DNA of 64,000 bases from contig JAHDCU010000008.1 of assembly GCA_020629715.1 (NCBI GenBank), positions 62,001-126,000 of the forward strand. Direction: 5' to 3'. The notes below the pieces were generated by a model that was given only the letters and a program-made list of their open reading frames with translations, was not told the origin of the DNA and made no database searches. Positions 35,475 to 44,238 of this stretch are shown here, one piece after another. The position numbers and the translations under genes are program-made. The DNA comes from Saprospiraceae bacterium. Lineage in GTDB: Bacteria > Bacteroidota > Bacteroidia > Chitinophagales > Saprospiraceae. The stretch's first letter is position 1. Every line of letters begins with the position of its first letter.

Positions 35475-36704
35475 GTGATAAATAACTATCACATAATATC
35501 CATCTCTCATCAGACCCTAGATGTCAGAGACATAGGTCAGTTTGCTTTACAGCATTCTGATACTTGTTCTGTTGATCAACAATTGGAGTTAATAAAAGAA
35601 AAATTTCAACTTGAAGAATTACAGTATTTGAATACCTGTAATAGAATGGAGTTTATCTTTTTCACGTCTTCAGAGATAGATTCTGATTTTTTCCATAGAT
35701 TCTTCAAAGAGGTAAATCCTACTCTAAGTGATACAGTTATCCAGAAGATCGATTCGTTTGTCAGTCATTATAGCGGGGAGCAGGCGATAAGTCACATCTT
35801 AGAAGTGTCAAGTTCTTTAGATTCGTTAGTCGTAGGAGAGAGGGAAATCTTCAGACAATATAGACAGTCTTACACTCGATCTGAAAATCTAGATATCGTA
35901 GGTCCTAAGTTACGAATGCTGGAAAAATCAGTGGTGGTCGCTGCAAAAGAAGTGTATGCAAAAACTAAGATTGGTGAGAAATCTCTGTCTATTGTTGCTC
36001 TAGCCATTGAAGAACTATTGTTGAGAAAGCCAGATAGATCATCAAAAGTATTGCTTATCGGTGCAGGAGAGACCAATGCCTTGATGCTTAAGTTTTTGAT
36101 CAAGAAAGGCTATCATAATGTAAGAGTCTATAACCGTACATTGGATAATGCTGCAAAGCTTTCTGAAAAGTATAATGTCGAAGCTGCTCACTTAGGAGAA
36201 TTGCCTAAATACAATGATGGGTTCGATATCATTATAGCTTGTACAGGAGCTACTTCAGCAGTATTGACGGAAGATATCTATAAGAATATACTCAATCGAG
36301 ATAAGCAAAATAAACTGATCATTGATCTTGCGGTACCGCGTAATGTGGAAGAAGCTATTGTAGACTTACATAATGTAACCTATGTAGCCATAGATCACCT
36401 CAGAGAAAGAGCAGCTGTCAATCTTGAATCTCGAAAAGAAGAAATTGTAGATGCTAAGTTGATTCTCAAAAAACATCTTGTAGCATTTGTCAAGGAATAC
36501 CAACAGCGACAGATCCAAAAAGTACTCACTTCTGTACCCAAAGAAGTAAAGGCGATCAAAGAAAAAGCGCTAAACCAGCGGTTCAAAAAAGATATTGATG
36601 GTTTAGATCCGCAAGCTCAAGAGCTCATTCACTCCATGATGGACTACATGGAAAAGTCTTTCGTCGCAGTGCCGATGAAATTGGCCAAGGAGTCAGTGGC
36701 TTAA
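35475..36704 (+). CDS. hemA: Glutamyl-tRNA reductase
   Basis: The 409-residue enzyme reduces glutamyl-tRNA to glutamate-1-semialdehyde, the first step of C5 tetrapyrrole synthesis. The catalytic cysteine is C55 in YLNTCNRMEF. The NADPH domain (about 175-300) has VLLIGAGETNALMLKF, and a C-terminal dimerisation helix follows. Start is GTG at 35475; the next residues (INNYHIISISHQ) align with the family N-terminus, so a later start is unlikely. No other hem gene is adjacent. Confidence 0.95.
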   Translation: MINNYHIISISHQTLDVRDIGQFALQHSDTCSVDQQLELIKEKFQLEELQYLNTCNRMEFIFFTSSEIDSDFFHRFFKEVNPTLSDTVIQKIDSFVSHYSGEQAISHILEVSSSLDSLVVGEREIFRQYRQSYTRSENLDIVGPKLRMLEKSVVVAAKEVYAKTKIGEKSLSIVALAIEELLLRKPDRSSKVLLIGAGETNALMLKFLIKKGYHNVRVYNRTLDNAAKLSEKYNVEAAHLGELPKYNDGFDIIIACTGATSAVLTEDIYKNILNRDKQNKLIIDLAVPRNVEEAIVDLHNVTYVAIDHLRERAAVNLESRKEEIVDAKLILKKHLVAFVKEYQQRQIQKVLTSVPKEVKAIKEKALNQRFKKDIDGLDPQAQELIHSMMDYMEKSFVAVPMKLAKESVA

Positions 36705-36755
36705 GTCTTTGTCCTTCAATTTTTATTACCTTTCTCAATATAAATTTATAGCGCG

Positions 36756-37649
36756 ATGAAGTATATCATACTATCCATTCTGGGCATCTTTATTTGTTAT
36801 TTAAATCTTGATGCTCAACGAGACTACAGCAAAGTCATCATCCAAGAAGAATTGATCACAGAGGGAGTATACATGCTCACTGGATCAGGTGGTAATATGA
36901 TGCTTATCACGGGGGATGAAGCCACGATTTTGGTCGATGATCAGTTTGCACCATTGGCTAAAAAAATTGAAACTAAAGTCCTAGAATTATCAAAGTCCGA
37001 TCTCAAATATGTACTCAACACTCACTGGCATGGAGATCATACGGGAGGAAATGAGTATTTGGGAGATCAAGGAAAGATCATTGTTGCCCACGAAAATGTA
37101 AGAGAAAGACTTAGTACGGATCAGATGATGAAGGCATTCTCACGAGAGGTCAAGGCAAAGCCTCCATCGGCGTGGCCGCAGATCACCTTTGACGAATCCA
37201 TGAGTATATATGCCAATGGTATTCAGATAGAAATGATACATGTGCATAATGCCCATACGGACGGTGACAGCTTTGTATATCTACCTGAGGCCAATGTCCT
37301 TCATATGGGCGATTGTTTTTTTAACGGTCGATTTCCGTTCATTGATCTGGGATCTGGAGGAAGTATAAAAGGAGCTATTGCAGCCATCGAAGCAGCACTT
37401 ATGATCGTGGATAAAAAAACCAAAATTATACCTGGTCACGGTGCTGTAGCTACACAAAATGACTTGAAACGGTATAATCAAATGCTTAGTACCATTTATG
37501 ACAGAGTTATGCAAGCTATCCAAGCTGGTGATAGTTTAGAAAAGATTAAATCAAAGAACTTAACCTACGGTTTCGAGAGTTATGATGGTGGATTTATTAG
37601 TGCAGAGAAGTTCATCGATACCATCTGGACAGACGAGAATGTTGACTAA
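36756..37649 (+). CDS. Exported metallo-beta-lactamase-fold hydrolase
   Basis: The 297-residue precursor has a signal peptide (about 1-20, ending NLDAQ). The zinc motif H90-W-H92-G-D94-H95 is followed by HNAHTDGDSFVY and a later GHG at IIPGHGAVA, the expected metal ligands of the fold. Family members in this group resemble quinoprotein relay system or subclass B3-like hydrolases. True beta-lactamase activity cannot be inferred. The promoter is probably TACCTTTC (36727-36734), one base off the consensus. The gene stands alone between hemA and the reductase. Confidence 0.85.
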   Translation: MKYIILSILGIFICYLNLDAQRDYSKVIIQEELITEGVYMLTGSGGNMMLITGDEATILVDDQFAPLAKKIETKVLELSKSDLKYVLNTHWHGDHTGGNEYLGDQGKIIVAHENVRERLSTDQMMKAFSREVKAKPPSAWPQITFDESMSIYANGIQIEMIHVHNAHTDGDSFVYLPEANVLHMGDCFFNGRFPFIDLGSGGSIKGAIAAIEAALMIVDKKTKIIPGHGAVATQNDLKRYNQMLSTIYDRVMQAIQAGDSLEKIKSKNLTYGFESYDGGFISAEKFIDTIWTDENVD

Positions 37650-37739
37650 TAAAAAGATAGTCAGATATCTAAGACTAAATAGAATGCTCTTTGAACAAAA
37701 GCACGGATATTAGCATATAAGTTTACATAAAATTGTCAA

Positions 37740-38831
37740 ATGCATACACTTCATGTTCTTCAGAAAGATGTTATAACAGCAGAGTCAGCTGTTTTACATT
37801 TTGAAATTCCTACCGAGCTACGAGATGAATTCCGATATACATCAGGTCAATATATAACACTGGAAGCAACCATTGCGGGCGAAGCGGTAAGACGTGCATA
37901 TTCATTATGTTCTGCACCTCACGAGGAGAAAATGAGCATCGGCGTAAAATGTGTAGAAGGCGGCAAAATGTCTAATTATCTGGTAAAGGAACTTAAAGCC
38001 GGCGACCCTATTCAAGTGATGAAGCCACAAGGTAAGTTTGTCCTTACAACAGAAGCGGAAAAGACAAGATCTCATTATTTTTTTGCTGCGGGTAGCGGTA
38101 TAACTCCAGTGCTGAGCATGATCAAATCTGTATTAGAAAGTGAGGCACGAAGTACATGCTATCTACTATATGGTAATCGAAAGTTAGAGGATGTTATGTT
38201 TAAGGCGGAGCTTGATCAATTGGCAGATTACTACAAGGATCAACTGATCATCGAGTATAGTTTGACACAACCAGAAAAAGAAAAAAAATCTGGTCTATCG
38301 GGTCTTTTAGGTGGTAAAAAGCTTCTTTGGGGAGGGAAAGTAGGTCGTATCGATGGTCCTATGATCAAGAATTTCGTACAAGAGCATGAAGGACGACGAA
38401 TAGAAAAGCACTATTATGTATGCGGCCCAGGACGTATGATCGAACAATGCGAACGCAGTCTAGCGGCTATCGGCGTAGATAGTAAGTCTATCCATAAAGA
38501 GTATTTCACCAGTAGTAGCGGTACCAACTCAGCTGAGAAAGTCATGTCAGGAGACACCAAAACACTTCATGTCAAGCTAGATGGCGAAGAGTTTGATGTA
38601 GAGATGACAGATGACCAAAACATAGTCGATGCTCTGTTAGAGATCAAGAAAGAAGTCCCGTATAGTTGCACTGCAGGTGCATGCTCGACTTGTATAGCCA
38701 AAGTGACATCTGGTGAAGTTAAAATGGAAACCTGCCTTGCCTTAGATGAAGATGAATTAGCAGAGGGTTACATCTTGACTTGTCAGGCGCATCTGGTAAC
38801 GGATGAAGTGTCAGTAGATTTTGATGTTTAG
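37740..38831 (+). CDS. PaaE-like ferredoxin-NADP reductase with C-terminal 2Fe-2S domain
   Basis: The 363-residue protein has an FAD-binding barrel (about 5-105; RRAYSLCSAPHEE), an NADPH domain (about 110-255; AAGSGITPVLSMIK) and a plant-type ferredoxin domain with C310, C315, C318 and C348. This order is that of PaaE, the reductase of phenylacetyl-CoA epoxidase. No paaABCD genes are present, so a general reductase role for another oxygenase or desaturase is just as likely. Start ATG 37740. Confidence 0.9.
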   Translation: MHTLHVLQKDVITAESAVLHFEIPTELRDEFRYTSGQYITLEATIAGEAVRRAYSLCSAPHEEKMSIGVKCVEGGKMSNYLVKELKAGDPIQVMKPQGKFVLTTEAEKTRSHYFFAAGSGITPVLSMIKSVLESEARSTCYLLYGNRKLEDVMFKAELDQLADYYKDQLIIEYSLTQPEKEKKSGLSGLLGGKKLLWGGKVGRIDGPMIKNFVQEHEGRRIEKHYYVCGPGRMIEQCERSLAAIGVDSKSIHKEYFTSSSGTNSAEKVMSGDTKTLHVKLDGEEFDVEMTDDQNIVDALLEIKKEVPYSCTAGACSTCIAKVTSGEVKMETCLALDEDELAEGYILTCQAHLVTDEVSVDFDV

Positions 38832-38837
38832 AGTTTT

Positions 38838-38972
38838 TAGTTAACTAGTGAATAAGTTGACTAGTTGTCAGTAGATTGGTTGCCGGTACTGCCAAGGGTA
38901 TACTCTAACTCTGTGTATCTCTAAGTCCCTCTGCGCAGCTCTGTGTAATGAAAGTTGACTCGTTGTTAGTCA
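38838..38972. repeat. Intergenic cluster of degenerate repeats (GTTGACTAGT and CTCTGTG types)
   Basis: The stretch holds AGTTAACTAGTGAATAAG, GTTGACTAGTTGTCAG, CTCTAACTCTGTGTATCTC, CTCTGCGCAGCTCTGTG and GTTGACTCGTTGTTAG. The same two word families recur at 41991-42034 and 52971-53206. No ORF or tRNA is present in this 215-base gap. Confidence 0.5.
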
Positions 38973-39046
38973 CAAAAGTATAAAATCTACCCCTAGCTAA
39001 GAATTACCCAATTTTCCCTAATTTCAAGAATCAACTTTACCTTTCT

Positions 39047-40387
39047 ATGCAAAATCAAAAGCTCACTTTTTATAGTATTGTTGCCGCTGTCGCTGGATTT
39101 CTTTTCGGATTTGATACGGTAGTCATTTCAGGGGCTAATGAACCTATCAAGGCACTATGGGATTTATCACCATTTTATCATGGTACTTTTATTATGTCCA
39201 TGGCCTTATGGGGTACAGTACTTGGAGCTTTAGGCGGCGGTATTCCTACAGAACGATATGGTCGTAAGAAAACCCTTTTTTGGATTGGAATCATGTATGC
39301 AGTTTCAGCTGTAGGGTCTGCACTGGCCCCCGATGCTTATACGTTTTCGATGATGAGATTTATAGGTGGAGTAGGAGTAGGTATATCGAGTGTTACGGTA
39401 CCCACATATCTCGCAGAGATCTCACCATCTAAAGAGCGTGGAAGCTTAGTAGCACGATATCAGTTTATGATTGTCTTCGGTATTTTCATTGCATTTTTCA
39501 GTAATTATCTGCTCAAAGGTGTTGCTGGAGATTGGGACTGGCGACTCATGTTAGGTGTAGAGGCTATACCGGCCATCATTTATAGTATTTTAGTTTTGAA
39601 AGTGGTCAATAGTCCAAGATGGTTATATCTTAACCAAGATCGCAAAGACGATGCAGTTGCTGTTTTGAAAACATTAGGAATACAGGATACAGAGCAAGCA
39701 TTGAATGACATGAAGTCATCTCAACATACTTCAGTGCAACAATCATTGTTTAGTAAAGCATTTTCTAAACCTATTCAATTGGCTTTTGTACTCGCCTTTT
39801 TTAATCAGCTATCGGGTATCAATTTTATATTGTACTATGCTCCTGAAATATTAGAGTCGGCGGGTCTTGCAGGTAAAGATTCATTAAAAAATTCGATCTA
39901 CATCGGAGGAGTCAATTTACTATTTACAGTCGCGGGGATGTATTTGATAGATCGCCTAGGTCGTAAGCAGCTTATGTTGATTGGCTCCATTGGATATATC
40001 ATAGGCTTATTTATGGTAGCTTATTGCTTTTATACTTTGCTTAGTTCGGGTCTTTTGTTGCTTTTTATTTTACTCTTCATAGCGGCACATGCCATTGGTC
40101 AGGGGGCGGTGATATGGGTATACATTTCAGAGATTTTTCCAACTCGAGTAAGAGCATTAGGTCAGAGTTTTGGGTGTGGAGTCCACTGGGTACTTGCTGC
40201 ATTGATCACACTGATTACTCCTATATTTTTGGATCGCAATGATGGTATTTTTAAAGATAACCCATATCCGATATTTGTATTTTTTGGTGTATTTATGGTC
40301 TTTCAGTTGCTTTGGGTAATATTCGCAATGCCCGAAACGAAAGGGAAAAGTTTGGAAACACTAGAAGAAGAATTAGTATCGTGCTAA
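39047..40387 (+). CDS. MFS sugar:proton symporter (sugar porter family)
   Basis: The 446-residue protein has twelve hydrophobic helices. Sugar porter signatures are present: RFIGGVGVGISSVTVPTYLAEISP, ERYGRKK in the first cytoplasmic loop, and PETKGKSLETLEEEL at the C-terminus. It should import a mono- or disaccharide across the inner membrane. It is followed after ten bases by a GH32 enzyme, so fructose or sucrose is the probable substrate, which is inference from context. A near-consensus -7 element TACCTTTC lies one base before the ATG, suggesting a very short leader. Confidence 0.9.
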   Translation: MQNQKLTFYSIVAAVAGFLFGFDTVVISGANEPIKALWDLSPFYHGTFIMSMALWGTVLGALGGGIPTERYGRKKTLFWIGIMYAVSAVGSALAPDAYTFSMMRFIGGVGVGISSVTVPTYLAEISPSKERGSLVARYQFMIVFGIFIAFFSNYLLKGVAGDWDWRLMLGVEAIPAIIYSILVLKVVNSPRWLYLNQDRKDDAVAVLKTLGIQDTEQALNDMKSSQHTSVQQSLFSKAFSKPIQLAFVLAFFNQLSGINFILYYAPEILESAGLAGKDSLKNSIYIGGVNLLFTVAGMYLIDRLGRKQLMLIGSIGYIIGLFMVAYCFYTLLSSGLLLLFILLFIAAHAIGQGAVIWVYISEIFPTRVRALGQSFGCGVHWVLAALITLITPIFLDRNDGIFKDNPYPIFVFFGVFMVFQLLWVIFAMPETKGKSLETLEEELVSC

Positions 40388-40397
40388 TTTTGCGATT

Positions 40398-41936
40398 ATG
40401 AAAAATATATTTCTCTTTGGATATACCATTATTTTGTTTTTCTGCTTGTTCTCGTGCTCGCCTGATACTCAAGTGAAAGAAGAGAATTCAAATTATTATA
40501 CAGAGCAATATCGTCCTCAGGTTCATTTTTCACCACAAGCCAAATGGATGAATGATCCTAACGGACTTGTATATCATGAAGGAGAGTACCACTTATTTTA
40601 TCAATATTATCCAGACTCTACTGTTTGGGGACCGATGCACTGGGGGCATGCGATCAGCATTGATTTGGTGCATTGGGAGCACCTACCGATTGCACTTTAT
40701 CCAGATAGTTTGGGTTATATTTTTTCGGGTAGTGCTGTAGTTGACATTGATAATACTGCTGGTTTTGCCAAAGATGGAGAAACGGCGATGGTTGCCATGT
40801 TTACACATCATGACATCGAAGGTGAGCAAGCGGGTACATTAGATTTTCAAACTCAGTCGATTGCTTACTCCACAGATCGTGGTCGTACTTGGACCAAGTA
40901 TGAGGGCAATCCAGTGATTCCCAATCCTGGTATCAAAGACTTTAGAGATCCAAAGGTAATATGGGATAATGAACGATCTCAGTGGGTCATGGTCTTAGCG
41001 GCTTACGACAAAGCCATGTTTTATACTTCCTCTAATCTTAAAGAATGGACCTATGCTAGTTCGTTTGGTATAGAAGGTGATCAAAGACTTTGGGAGTGCC
41101 CGGATTTGTTCCCTATGAAAGTAGAAGGCAGCGATGAATCGAAATGGGTACTAATTACAAGTATCCAAAAAGAAGGACCTAATGGTGGTACGGCAACGAG
41201 CTATTTTGTTGGTGATTTCGATGGTCAAAATTTTATAAGCGATCCTGAAAAACAAGAATGGTTAGACTACGGTAAGGATAATTATGCCTTCGTGACTTGG
41301 TCCGGTATTCCAGATTCCTTAAACCGTAAGATAGGCATTGGTTGGATGTCCAACTGGCAATATGCTCAAGTGGTACCCAGTAAAAAGTGGCGTGGTGCCA
41401 TGACGGTGCCTAGAGAGTTAAAACTGATCCAAGACGGTAATCTATACCGACTGACTAATGTACCTGTCCAAGAATTTAAGTCATTAGAGCGATCATCTAT
41501 AGAAGTATTCAATCTACCAGAGATTGCCATGAATACCTATGAATTGCCAAAAGGTAATGGACTCTATCGCTTCAAATTGAGATGTGATGAACCGATGTCT
41601 ACGATGCGAATCCGACTCCGTAATAGTGTAGGGGAGTGGTTAGAGTTCGGTTACTTTGCCAATGCGGAATACTATTTCATAGACCGACGAAATGCAGGGA
41701 AAGATGATTTTCAAGCCGACTTCAGAGGTTATCATACGGGATATGCCTTATACCCAAAAGATGATATTTTGATGGATATTATCATAGATCATAGCTCTAT
41801 CGAACTATTTGCGGATAATGGTCAATGTGCGATGACAGATATTTTCTTTTTGACAGAGCCTTTTGATCGAGTAGAGCTTGTTGCGGCATGTGCCGATCTT
41901 GAGTTTGAGGTGATTGATTTGGATGGGATTTGGTAG
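40398..41936 (+). CDS. GH32 family lipoprotein (fructan/sucrose hydrolase)
   Basis: The 512-residue protein has a lipobox LFSC with C20, so it is anchored to a membrane, probably facing outward. The five-bladed propeller shows WMNDPNGL with nucleophile D53, FRDPKV with D184, and WECPDLF with acid/base E233. All three GH32 catalytic residues are therefore intact. A C-terminal beta-sandwich (about 370-512) is typical. It releases fructose from sucrose, inulin or levan; which one cannot be told. It is probably co-transcribed with the sugar porter ten bases upstream. No SusC/SusD pair is nearby. Confidence 0.93.
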   Translation: MKNIFLFGYTIILFFCLFSCSPDTQVKEENSNYYTEQYRPQVHFSPQAKWMNDPNGLVYHEGEYHLFYQYYPDSTVWGPMHWGHAISIDLVHWEHLPIALYPDSLGYIFSGSAVVDIDNTAGFAKDGETAMVAMFTHHDIEGEQAGTLDFQTQSIAYSTDRGRTWTKYEGNPVIPNPGIKDFRDPKVIWDNERSQWVMVLAAYDKAMFYTSSNLKEWTYASSFGIEGDQRLWECPDLFPMKVEGSDESKWVLITSIQKEGPNGGTATSYFVGDFDGQNFISDPEKQEWLDYGKDNYAFVTWSGIPDSLNRKIGIGWMSNWQYAQVVPSKKWRGAMTVPRELKLIQDGNLYRLTNVPVQEFKSLERSSIEVFNLPEIAMNTYELPKGNGLYRFKLRCDEPMSTMRIRLRNSVGEWLEFGYFANAEYYFIDRRNAGKDDFQADFRGYHTGYALYPKDDILMDIIIDHSSIELFADNGQCAMTDIFFLTEPFDRVELVAACADLEFEVIDLDGIW

Positions 41937-41990
41937 AGAAATAGATATTTTATGGTGAATAAGATATAGCTCTTCTATAGTCGCAAGAAA

Positions 41991-42034
41991 CTCTGTGTTC
42001 TTTGTGTTCTCTGTGGTTCTAAATATTTGACTAG
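41991..42034. repeat. Degenerate CTCTGTG-type intergenic repeat
   Basis: CTCTGTGTTCTTTGTG followed by TTCTCTGTGGTTC, then TTGACTAGA. It sits in the 227-base gap between the GH32 and FKBP genes, where nothing else is recognised. Related copies lie at 38903-38972 and, in inverse orientation, 52971-53052. Confidence 0.5.
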
Positions 42035-42163
42035 ATATCGGTGAGTACATTGTCAGTATTCATTGTTTACTTATTTCATAGTTGGTTGCTTAATCCTAAG
42101 AAGATACTCTAACTAGTTATCAACGATTGTTTACTTTCGTGCCCTAATCGAAATCGAATACAA

Positions 42164-42757
42164 ATGAACGATATAGAAAAATTAAGTTATAGCCTTGGAT
42201 TGAATATTGCAGCTAGTCTGTTAAAGCAGGGATTCGAGGATCTAGATGCGCAGATGCTTGGTCAAGCAATAGGGGATGTTATGAGTGGTGGAAATCTCAA
42301 AATGGATACTCACGAGGCAGGTGCTTTTCTCAATGATCACTTCAGTAAAATTCAAGCTAAAAAGCATGAAGGTGCAATCAAAGCAGGAAAGGACTTTCTG
42401 ATAGCCAATAGTAAGAAAGAAGGTGTTATCACTTTACCTAGCGGACTTCAGTATCAAGTAATGAAAGAGGGAGCGGGTATCAAACCAACAATTAATAGTA
42501 CGGTAACTACACATTACCATGGTACTACAATTGATGGTAAAGTATTCGATAGTTCAGTACAGCGAGGTCAGCCAGCATCCTTCCCAGTGAATGGAGTGAT
42601 CGCAGGATGGACAGAAGCCCTTCAATTAATGCCTTTAGGCTCTAAGTGGAAGCTCTTTGTACCATCCGATTTGGCCTATGGCGAAAGAGGTGCCGGCGGA
42701 GATATAGGACCACATGCAACTTTGATTTTTGAGGTGGAGCTATTAGAGATTAAGTAG
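42164..42757 (+). CDS. FKBP-type peptidyl-prolyl cis-trans isomerase
   Basis: The 197-residue protein has an N-terminal helical dimerisation domain (about 1-80; LSYSLGLNIAASLLKQGFED) and a C-terminal FKBP domain (about 105-197; VTTHYHGTTIDGKVFDSS and FVPSDLAYGERGAG). It resembles E. coli FklB/FkpA. There is no signal peptide, so it is cytoplasmic like FklB. It assists folding by isomerising prolyl bonds. The gene stands alone. A 14-base perfect inverted repeat spans its stop codon. Confidence 0.92.
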   Translation: MNDIEKLSYSLGLNIAASLLKQGFEDLDAQMLGQAIGDVMSGGNLKMDTHEAGAFLNDHFSKIQAKKHEGAIKAGKDFLIANSKKEGVITLPSGLQYQVMKEGAGIKPTINSTVTTHYHGTTIDGKVFDSSVQRGQPASFPVNGVIAGWTEALQLMPLGSKWKLFVPSDLAYGERGAGGDIGPHATLIFEVELLEIK

Positions 42758-42781
42758 ATATTCATACAATCTCTAATAGCT
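42738..42781 (+). terminator. Hairpin spanning the FKBP stop codon
   Basis: AGCTATTAGAGATT and AATCTCTAATAGCT are perfect 14-base inverted repeats around 16 bases that contain the stop codon. Only a weak T-tract follows, so termination or mRNA 3' protection are both possible. Confidence 0.6.
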
Positions 42782-42817
42782 TATTAAATATCATTTAGAT
42801 AAATAAATGACAAATTT

Positions 42818-43402
42818 TTATTCCTGATCCAATCTCCATAGTTGGTTTCCTCCATCTTTAAATCCAATCACTCCATTCGTTTGATTATAGTATAATGCAG
42901 AAAAAGCAGTCTGATTATCCGCTGAAACAGCGTATACATCATTGAAACTTATATCTATTAGCTCATGAGTGGTGTAGAAATCAGTTGTACTAGTGGAAAA
43001 ATGTGTTCCATCTCTTGGATTTATATCCATCCAAATACTGTTAGATCGAAAAGGCATCAGTTTGATGTTTAGGCTTGGATTTATCGTATTTAAATCACTT
43101 GAAACAAACGCTGAACCTAATAGAATTATTTCGATATCATTTTCGCTGGAATTTAATTGTATGAAGTAGTCATCGAGTATATAGGTAGAATTGTTGGGCA
43201 ATTCATTTTCAATAGCTCTCTTTTCGTAAGTAGTAACAAAATTAATTTTCTCGCCATCAGAATTAACGAATGTTAAATTGGGGTTGTTTTTATAAACAGC
43301 TGTAAAGTTATCTATTTGAGGTAGATTAATTACATCATCAGATCCATCCTTTGAGCAACTACAGAGGAATGCTATTATTAATAGGTAAAATACTTTATTC
43401 AT
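42818..43402 (-). CDS. Hypothetical lipoprotein
   Basis: The start at 43402 gives a lipoprotein signal ending in FLCSC (C16 lipidated) and a product of 194 residues. Upstream codons in frame (to 43480) would add 26 residues before the signal and are rejected. The rest is predicted beta-rich, with no domain I recognise. It follows the CX3C-repeat gene by 16 bases on the same strand and is probably translated with it. Both genes look more AT-rich than their neighbours. Function unknown. Confidence 0.6.
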   Translation of the reverse strand: MNKVFYLLIIAFLCSCSKDGSDDVINLPQIDNFTAVYKNNPNLTFVNSDGEKINFVTTYEKRAIENELPNNSTYILDDYFIQLNSSENDIEIILLGSAFVSSDLNTINPSLNIKLMPFRSNSIWMDINPRDGTHFSTSTTDFYTTHELIDISFNDVYAVSADNQTAFSALYYNQTNGVIGFKDGGNQLWRLDQE

Positions 43403-43418
43403 TTTATAATTTTTTATG

Positions 43419-44045
43419 TTATCCGATAATTTCACAATATTCAATATCAATTGGACAAAAACGTTGATTACCATTTTCATCAGTGAACCTCATAGTTGCA
43501 GTTGCCCAATAACAAACATTAATTCCATCAATAATTTCAGTCCAATTTTCATCCAAGGTTAAACAATTCCAATCAGAAAAATCTTCATAGCTTTCGACTA
43601 CTCTTGCTGTTTGTATCCAATTATCTCTTTGGGTTCTGGGTCCTGAAGATATTGGAGCAGTTGCTGCTTCGATCCGATATTCAATACTTATGTTGCTAGC
43701 GGTGATGTCATAAAATTGAAAGCATTCTGCGTTGCAGTCACTCCATTCTTGTGGATCACTCCCTAATAATTGTCCACAATAATCATCGCAATTAGATCCT
43801 CCTTCGTAATAACAGTCCTTCATACACTCTTCCATATTTTCATCATAGCAATCTTGAATACATTGTTCCTTTTCTAGGCAGCTCTGTTGAAGTTCTAAAC
43901 TTCCGACTAAACATTTATGACAAGGACTTATATTAAAACAAACCTGATTAGTTTCTGGATTATACTCAATACTGGTTAAATCTTGAGCAAATGAAGAGTT
44001 GATAACTAGCAGAAATAGTGTTAAAAGAGATAAATTTTTTTTCAT
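43419..44045 (-). CDS. Secreted cysteine-rich protein with four CX3C motifs
   Basis: No family is recognised. The 208-residue precursor has a signal peptide (about 1-20, cleavage at SFA before QDL). The mature part has 16 cysteines, an even number, suggesting disulfides. CX3C pairs stand at 62/66, 74/78, 86/90 and 104/108, the first three spaced exactly 12 residues apart, plus CHKC at 42-45. The C-terminal half (about 110-208) has fewer cysteines and looks beta-like. The next gene downstream encodes a lipoprotein, so the two may work together at the cell surface. Function unknown. Confidence 0.62.
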   Translation of the reverse strand: MKKNLSLLTLFLLVINSSFAQDLTSIEYNPETNQVCFNISPCHKCLVGSLELQQSCLEKEQCIQDCYDENMEECMKDCYYEGGSNCDDYCGQLLGSDPQEWSDCNAECFQFYDITASNISIEYRIEAATAPISSGPRTQRDNWIQTARVVESYEDFSDWNCLTLDENWTEIIDGINVCYWATATMRFTDENGNQRFCPIDIEYCEIIG

Positions 44046-44238
44046 ACGAATAATTTAATATTAAGAAAAATGAAATTCAGATTTCGATTAAGACTAATAG
44101 TCAAATTATCTAAGAACATAAGATTAACCCAAACCCTTACCACTAACATAATAATAAAATTTAATTTAAGAAATTCCAAGATTAATAAACAGAAATAACT
44201 ACGTTAATTATAACCTTATGAAGACTAATTTATATTCA

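Noticed and set aside
37740-38831. A phenylacetate degradation locus
   Set aside because: Only a PaaE-like reductase is seen; none of the epoxidase subunits or downstream genes is nearby.
38832-39046. A tRNA or small RNA gene in the reductase/porter gap
   Set aside because: No cloverleaf arms or TPsiC-like GTTCRA sequence with a matching acceptor stem could be found; only degenerate repeats are visible.
42738-42781. An insertion-sequence inverted repeat
   Set aside because: The arms are only 16 bases apart and no transposase is present; a 3' RNA hairpin explains it better.
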